This document shows positions 58,801-64,000 of a stretch of 64,000 bases of DNA, in pieces (the stretch's first letter is position 1; every line of letters begins with the position of its first letter). The DNA comes from Isoetes taiwanensis (lineage: Eukaryota; Streptophyta; Lycopodiopsida; Isoetales; Isoetaceae). The position numbers and the translations under genes are program-made. The stretch lies in assembly GCA_021234155.1 (NCBI GenBank), contig JAJEKV010000008.1, positions 18,094,042 to 18,158,041 of the forward strand, given 5' to 3'. Below the pieces are notes generated by a model. It ran no database searches. It saw only the letters and a list, made by a program, of their open reading frames with translations, and was not told where the DNA came from.

Positions 58801-61800
58801 TTCGAGCCTCCGCAATGTCGAACGACAAAACACTTTGGTTTCTACATCGCCGCCCAGAATGAGCGCCAGCGGTTTGATATGTTCTCCCGGGACGGATGTT
58901 GGATTTTTGGACCTTCGGACCAGGTTCCTTGAACAAAGGATTCAGCGATCGGATCACGGGAACCGAGATCGGGAGTGTGCTCTTTAGCCCACGCCCCCGG
59001 AGGAGCGCTGCGGGGAAAGGCTGCCTCGGGAAGCTTTTGGGGGCTCGCCTCACGGGGTTCAGACTCTCCCCTTTAATGAGGAGGCCTTGCAAGGTCCTGG
59101 CCTTGTTTGACTTGGGCAAGTGTGCGGCTCATTTGCCCAACAACAAAGCCGCCTGGGCCGTTCTAATGCAAACTATTTGATCTAAACCTTATCCAAAAGT
59201 TTTGAAAGTTGGCCTGTATGTTGGCGATGACTTAGGAAGCTAGGTGACAAAAAATCAGAATTTAAGTCCGTACTATGCATTAATTACAATTTCTGAATGT
59301 CTTGCTCTTTGCAAAAGCGGCCCTTGACTTCTAAGCGCCACAGCGGGAGGAGTACAGTCCAAACTCCATTCCGTTAGTTCCCCTTGCTTCGGCGTTCTCA
59401 ACTGCATGTGATCGGCCACGTCCCAAGTGCAAAAAGACCAAAACTTCGGCACCCAAAAAGCGCAAACCCCGCTAGAACCCGACAACTCATAGGGTTTTAC
59501 GTTTGGAGGCTCTATCCTTGTCGGTTGACTAGGACCTTGCGTAGATGTCTTGGCGTAGGGGGGTGTTGGCCTTGAGCATGGACCCTAAAACCACCCGGAA
59601 GCAGCTTGCCCCAAAACTCCTCTCCCAAAGGCCGGGCGGCGGGGACGGGCAACTTCCCCTCTCCGAACCGTGATTCGGCTCGCCAATGGACTCGAGCGTC
59701 GACATTGCCCTAGGGACCAAGTTTTGTGGCCGAAGGCCACCCCTTCTCGAAGAAGCGCCAAACTATCTCATGTGCAACACACTTTCGTAGTCAATTGGCC
59801 TAGGAGGTGGCTCAACACCGCAATGTAGGGCGTAAGTGTTTCTTTCTTTTGCAAAATGACCGTGTAACTTGGTCCCTAGGGTAATTTTGGCATTAGGACG
59901 ATGTGGCGGACGAATCGCCATTTCGGAGACCTCCGCAATGTCAGAGCGACAAAACACTTTGGTTTCTACAGCGCCGCCCCGCGGGGCGCCAGCGGTTTGA
60001 TATGTTCTCCGGACCGGATGTTGGATTTTTTTTGGACCTTCTCGGACCAGGTTCCTTGAACAAAGGATTCAGCGGGCGGATCACGGGAACCGAGATCCGG
60101 AGTGTGGTCTTTAGCGTCGACGCCCGGGTACATTGCTGAGAGAAAGGCTGCCTCGGGAAGCTTTTGGGGCTCGCCTCTGGGCTCCCCTCTAATGAAGAGG
60201 CCTTGCAAGGTCCTGGCCTTGTTTGACTTGGGCAAGTGTGCCAACTCTACTTGCCCAACAACAGCTGCCGGGACCGTTCTAATGCAAACTATTTGATCTA
60301 AACCTTATCAAAATTTTTTGAAAGTTGGCCTGTATGTTGGCGATGACTTAGAAAGCTAGCTGACAAAAATCAAATTTAAGTCCATTACTATGCATTAATT
60401 ACGAATTTCACGAATGTCTTGCTTTTGCAAAGCGGCCCTTGACTTCTAAGCGCCACAACGGAGGAGTACAGGTCCAAACTCCATTCCGTTAGTTCCCCTT
60501 GCTTGGCGTTCTCAATCGCATGTGATCGGCCCGTCCCAAGTGCAAAAGACCAAAACTTCGGCACCCAAAGCGCCAAACCCCGCTAGAAGCGACAACTCAT
60601 AGGGTTTACGTTTGGGAGGCTCTATCCTTGTCGATTTGACTAGGACCTTGGCGCCGTGTCTTGGCGTAGGGGGTGTTGGACGGCGAGCCACGGACCCTAA
60701 AAACCACCCGGGCGGCTTGCCCTAAAAAGTCCTCTCCCGAAGGGTCAGCGACGGACGGGCAACTTTCCCTCTCCGGAACCGTGATCTGTCTCGCCAATGG
60801 ACTCGAACGTTGACATTGCCCTAGGGACCAAGTTTTGTGGCTAGAAGCCCACCCCTTCTCGAAGCGCCAAACTATCTCATGTGCAACACACACTCGTAGT
60901 CAATTGGCCTAGGAGGTGGTTCTTTGAATCTTTACAATGTAGGGCGTAAGTGTTTCTTTCTTTTGCAAAACTGGCCAGGTGTAACTTGGTCCCTAGAGTA
61001 ATTTTGGCATTAGGACGATGTGGCGAAGTCGAATCGCCATTTGACCCTCGCAATGTCGAACGACAAAACACTTTGGTTTCTACTTTTCGCCGCCCGGGGC
61101 GCTTGCAGCAGTTTGATATGTTCTCCTGGGCCGGATGTTGGATTTTTTGGACTTTCTCGGACCAGGTTCCTTGAATAAAGGATTCAACGGTCGGATCACG
61201 GGAACCGAGATGCGGGAGTGTGGTCTTTAGCGTACCACCCCCCCCACTCCCCGGGGATTTGCCGAGAAAGGCTATCTCGGGAAGCTTTTGGGGCTCGCCT
61301 CACTGGGGTTCAGACTCTCCCCTCTAATGAGGAGGCCTTGCAAGGTCTTGGCCTTGTTTGACTTGGGCAAGTGTGCGGCTCTAAATTTTGCCCAACAACA
61401 AGGCTGCCGGGGCCGTTCTAATGCAAACTATTTGATCTAAACCTTATCCAAAATTTTTGAAAGTTGGCTGTATGTTGGCGATGACTTAGAAGCTAGCTGA
61501 TAAAAATCAGAATTTAAGTCCGTACTATGCATTAATTATGAATTTACGAATGTCTTGCTCTTTGCAAAAGTGGGCCTTGACTTCTAAGCTGTCTACAACG
61601 GGAGAGTGCAGGTCCAAACTCCATCGACTAGGACCTCAGCGTGTCTTGGCGTGGGGGTGTTGGCCTTGGAGCATGGACCCTAAAACCACCGAGGAGGCGG
61701 CTTGCCCCTCTCCAAAGCGGAGTGATTGGCTCGCCAATGGACTCGAGCGTCGACATTGCCCTAGGGACCAAGTTTTGTGGCCAGAAGGCCACCCCTTCTC

Positions 61801-61948
61801 GAAGAAGCGCCAAACTATCTCATGTCCAACACACTCGTAGTCAATTGGCCTAGGAGGTGGCTGTTGAATACTGCAATGTAGGGCGTAAGTGTGTCGTTTT
61901 TTTGCAAAACTGACCGTGTAACTTGGTCCCTAGGGTAATTTTGGCATT
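55845..61948. repeat. six-copy tandem array, unit ~1.11-1.14 kb
   Basis: Units begin with 'tatgttggcgatgactta' at 55845, 56957, 58084, 59217, 60333 and 61471 (periods 1112, 1127, 1133, 1116 and 1138). The sixth is truncated and lacks about 195 bases after 'ccaaactccat'. It fuses to the right subterminal array at about 61948 in 'ttttggcatt'. Blocks of conserved sequence alternate with short patches that differ in almost every copy. No unit keeps a long open frame, so it is not a coding repeat in its present form. Confidence 0.93.
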
Positions 61949-61959
61949 CCAAACGATAA

Positions 61960-62580
61960 GCGACGTCAGTATTTTTTTTTAAGACGCGTTTTTTCCAAAA
62001 AAAAAAAAAAAAAATGAGTGGCGTCGTTAAGCGGCGTTGTTTACGATGGCGCTCTGCTAACAATAGCGTGGCGATGCCGGCGATCTTTAAACCGCGGCAA
62101 AACTGCTGCCACGTCAGATATCCTAAGCGTCGTTTAACGACGTCATGTTGATGTGGCAGGACACTTTGGCGTGCCAGCCTGGCATGTCAGCAAGCCACGA
62201 AGCTGACTGGTCACGTCAGATTTTTTAGTCGTCGTTCAACGACGTCATGTCGACGATGGCGAGAACACGCGGTGGCGTGCCGGCTGGCATGTCGGCCAAG
62301 CCACGCTTGGCCGGATGTGCCACGCCCGGATCACGAGGCGGCGTTAAGCGGCGTTTTGTGCCGCGTGTACGACGACACGCACGCTTGCCGGCGTGGCGCC
62401 CGGCACCATGCCACGCCGGAACATGGTGGACGCGTCGGCCTCTGTGTGGCGTTGTTGAACGACGTCCTGATGCCGTTGAACGACATCACCGTCGTCAAAC
62501 GACATTGTCGTCGTTCCTCGACGATTTGACGTCGTTCAACGACCTCTAGCGTCGTTGAAGGTCGACTATCCCTTGTAGTG
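61960..62580 (-). repeat. right subterminal cgtcgtt/aacgacg array and CACTA terminus
   Basis: About 600 bases, rich in gtcgtt.aacgacg and ggcatg/ggcgtg motifs, end in 'ttgtagtg'. A 17-base A-run lies near 61998-62014. 'gccagcctggcatgtcagcaagccacg' (62173) and 'gccggctggcatgtcggccaagccacg' (62279) mark a ~106-bp internal duplication. Confidence 0.75.
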
Positions 62581-64000
62581 ATAAGAGCCATAGAAAGGTT
62601 GCTCCATTTAGCTAGAGAAGAAGAACTTTATCCCGAACATACCAAAGAATTAGCTTCATGGTGCACGAGGTTCTGATGGCCAATGTTCAAAATGTATAAG
62701 TTACCATTAGCGTGCGACTTGTCCACTTGATTTGTCCAGTGCAACTTTGATGTTGCAGGGAGTGTTGTAAGAATGGTGGCCATTGCTGACTCAACATGAG
62801 GTATATACTCAACAAGAAGAGGTTTGGAACAAAGCTATTCCTTCGGCAAGCAACACTTTTCATATGAGGGATGAACCAATTAGTTCGACATGCTTCCCAT
62901 CATTCTTTCTTTGCGAGTAATAACTGCAAGTCTCTCACATTGCTCAGAAAAAAAAACTAGCTATGGGCATAGACAATATACCAGCAGTTGCAGGATGAGA
63001 GGAAGACAGAAGAGCAGGGTTAAGCCCAGCAGAGGTAGGGGAAACTACCAAAACTAGAGAGGAAGAGAGAGATGGAGACGTTTGGTGTTACAACGCAAAA
63101 CTTTTTCCTTAGAAACAATCTCTGCCTGCGTGTTGACGCCGACTAGCTACCACCCACACCTTGGATCCCAGATCCCCCGCGCTAGTTTTAACGGCTTGCT
63201 GCTAAGAGAATACTCCCACAAGCCCGGATTCCTTTAGAGAATCCCCCAGAGGTCAGCACCTGTTGGACACTTTACCCTGACCGATCCTTTGCAGTAACCG
63301 ACTGCTCTGTGACCGTGACTGTTTACATAGCCCTTGGCTGCAATCAGACCTTATGGATCTAGTGCTGGTCCGACTCCTGACAGTATTAGACTGCCTTAAA
63401 GCCACACTATCAGATTCGGAATCCAATTCCGAACCCAGAACCTGATCTATGAATCCTACAGCAAACTGCTTTGGCAGAATCGGCTTCCAATCTCAAGAAC
63501 CCGGTTCCTCTATGCTGCTCGAATTCCATCTCTAGACTTTATAGAACTCTTCCTTGAGTTCACAGGCAGTCTTGCATGCCTAAATTCGGCCAGATCAGGC
63601 CCTTATTTGATCCAGATTCATGCACTGAAGCTCCTGTTAGAGATCTGGCAGCCGGACTTGTCCCACGATTTGATTTCATATCAGGCTTAAGACCCATCGA
63701 ACCAATTGATGCCATGTGTCCGTTTTTAATACCATTAAAAACCATAGCTAACCTTTTTAACTTTCATTTAAATAACATTGTCCCTAGGGCCTTACATTAA
63801 CATTAATATCTGTAATGTTAACCACGTAAGCTTATGGGTTCTCTGTCCCGGCAATCCCTGCTAGCCCTTGTCGCGCTAATATTAATAATATTAAGCGCCC
63901 CTATGGACCATTACCCGCCCGCTAGCCTTTATTTCCATTTACCCGCATCTCATCACCGTAGACCGTGATTCTGATCAACCGCGGCCCATTGAATCACTGG
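62581..64000. other. no recognisable gene
   Basis: Open frames are short. An imperfect palindrome (gcgctaatatta / aatattaagcgc) lies at 63873-63898. The sequence resembles intron or old repeat; nothing is assigned. Confidence 0.4.

Larger units (their letters stand above)
49256..62580. mobile_element. probable large CACTA (En/Spm-type) transposon, non-autonomous or composite
   Basis: The left end is CACTACAA at 49256 and the right end is TTGTAGTG finishing at 62580, the canonical inverted CACTA termini. Both ends carry dense subterminal arrays of cgtcgtt/aacgacg motifs. Flanking triplets are GTA and ATA, so the expected 3-bp target duplication is imperfect. The terminal match beyond eight bases is weak. 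No transposase of the CACTA type is recognisable inside. The interior holds duplicated exon-like segments, a purine tract, unassigned DNA and a tandem array. It could also be two related elements sharing one region. Confidence 0.55.

Noticed and set aside
55901-61853. Many 60-130 codon frames on both strands in the 1.1-kb array
   Set aside because: Frames shift between copies because of indels, and none is kept across the six units. Coding function is unlikely in this form.
49256-62580. Large potential of the cgtcgtt/aacgacg repeats as a CRISPR-like or integron-like array
   Set aside because: Spacing is irregular, spacers are not unique units, and inverted CACTA ends explain the arrays.
63873-63898. 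Palindrome with TAATATTA as a geminivirus-type origin
   Set aside because: The conserved nonanucleotide in a loop is absent, the arms are AT-rich and imperfect, and no replication gene is nearby.

Overview
The window is nuclear DNA of a land plant. It holds an intronless plastid or mitochondrial type pentatricopeptide-repeat (PPR) gene with a telo-box just upstream, a five-exon Myb/SANT-bromodomain gene, a decayed PLS-class PPR copy, and many plant transposons (copia, Ty3/gypsy, L1-like LINE, MULE-like, CACTA, Helitron). Two clearly intact genes in 64 kb, with nested and decayed repeats between them, suggest a large, repeat-rich genome such as a fern, other seed-free vascular plant, or gymnosperm. 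The sequence alone does not fix the lineage.

Layout. 1-6.2 kb is a decayed LINE on the plus strand: a tandemly repeated 5' part, AP-endonuclease motifs, a mutated reverse-transcriptase active site, a C-terminal HxxxC-like remnant and a TATTC-repeat tail. 6.2-7.03 kb is a truncated copia element on the minus strand (LTR, tRNA-Met primer site, start of gag). 7.77-9.5 kb is the SANT-bromodomain gene. 9.8-16.3 kb is mostly repeat or decayed sequence with a PPR relic and a degenerate tandem repeat. 16.3-18.5 kb carries a heptamer microsatellite and a Ty3/gypsy-type primer site and gag. 20.0-21.1 kb is the 3' part of a copia element with one complete LTR. 21.6-22.1 kb holds a small acidic two-exon gene.

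22.9-30.0 kb is the most unusual part. A decayed MULE-like transposase with zinc-binding and SWIM motifs lies on the minus strand. A decayed gene with a ParB-like domain and an amino-methyltransferase C-terminal region lies on the plus strand. They diverge from an intergenic region containing five 75-bp repeats, each centred on a near-palindrome, and a solo LTR with a perfect 5-bp target duplication has landed in that array. I propose that this was one mobile element carrying its own DNA methyltransferase.

31-37.2 kb contains a plastid-type N-terminal fragment, a Helitron 3' end and an unrecognised decayed coding region on the minus strand. 41.65-44.41 kb is the intact PPR gene. 46-49.1 kb has two LINE fragments in opposite orientation, one split by an inserted AT-rich element. 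49.26-62.58 kb is bounded by CACTA-type ends with arrays of the cgtcgtt/aacgacg motif inside each end. It contains a six-copy 1.1-kb tandem array with repeated hypervariable patches. The last 1.4 kb shows nothing I can identify.

The two intact genes look unrelated in function (chromatin reader; organellar RNA processing). Nothing suggests that they are co-regulated.
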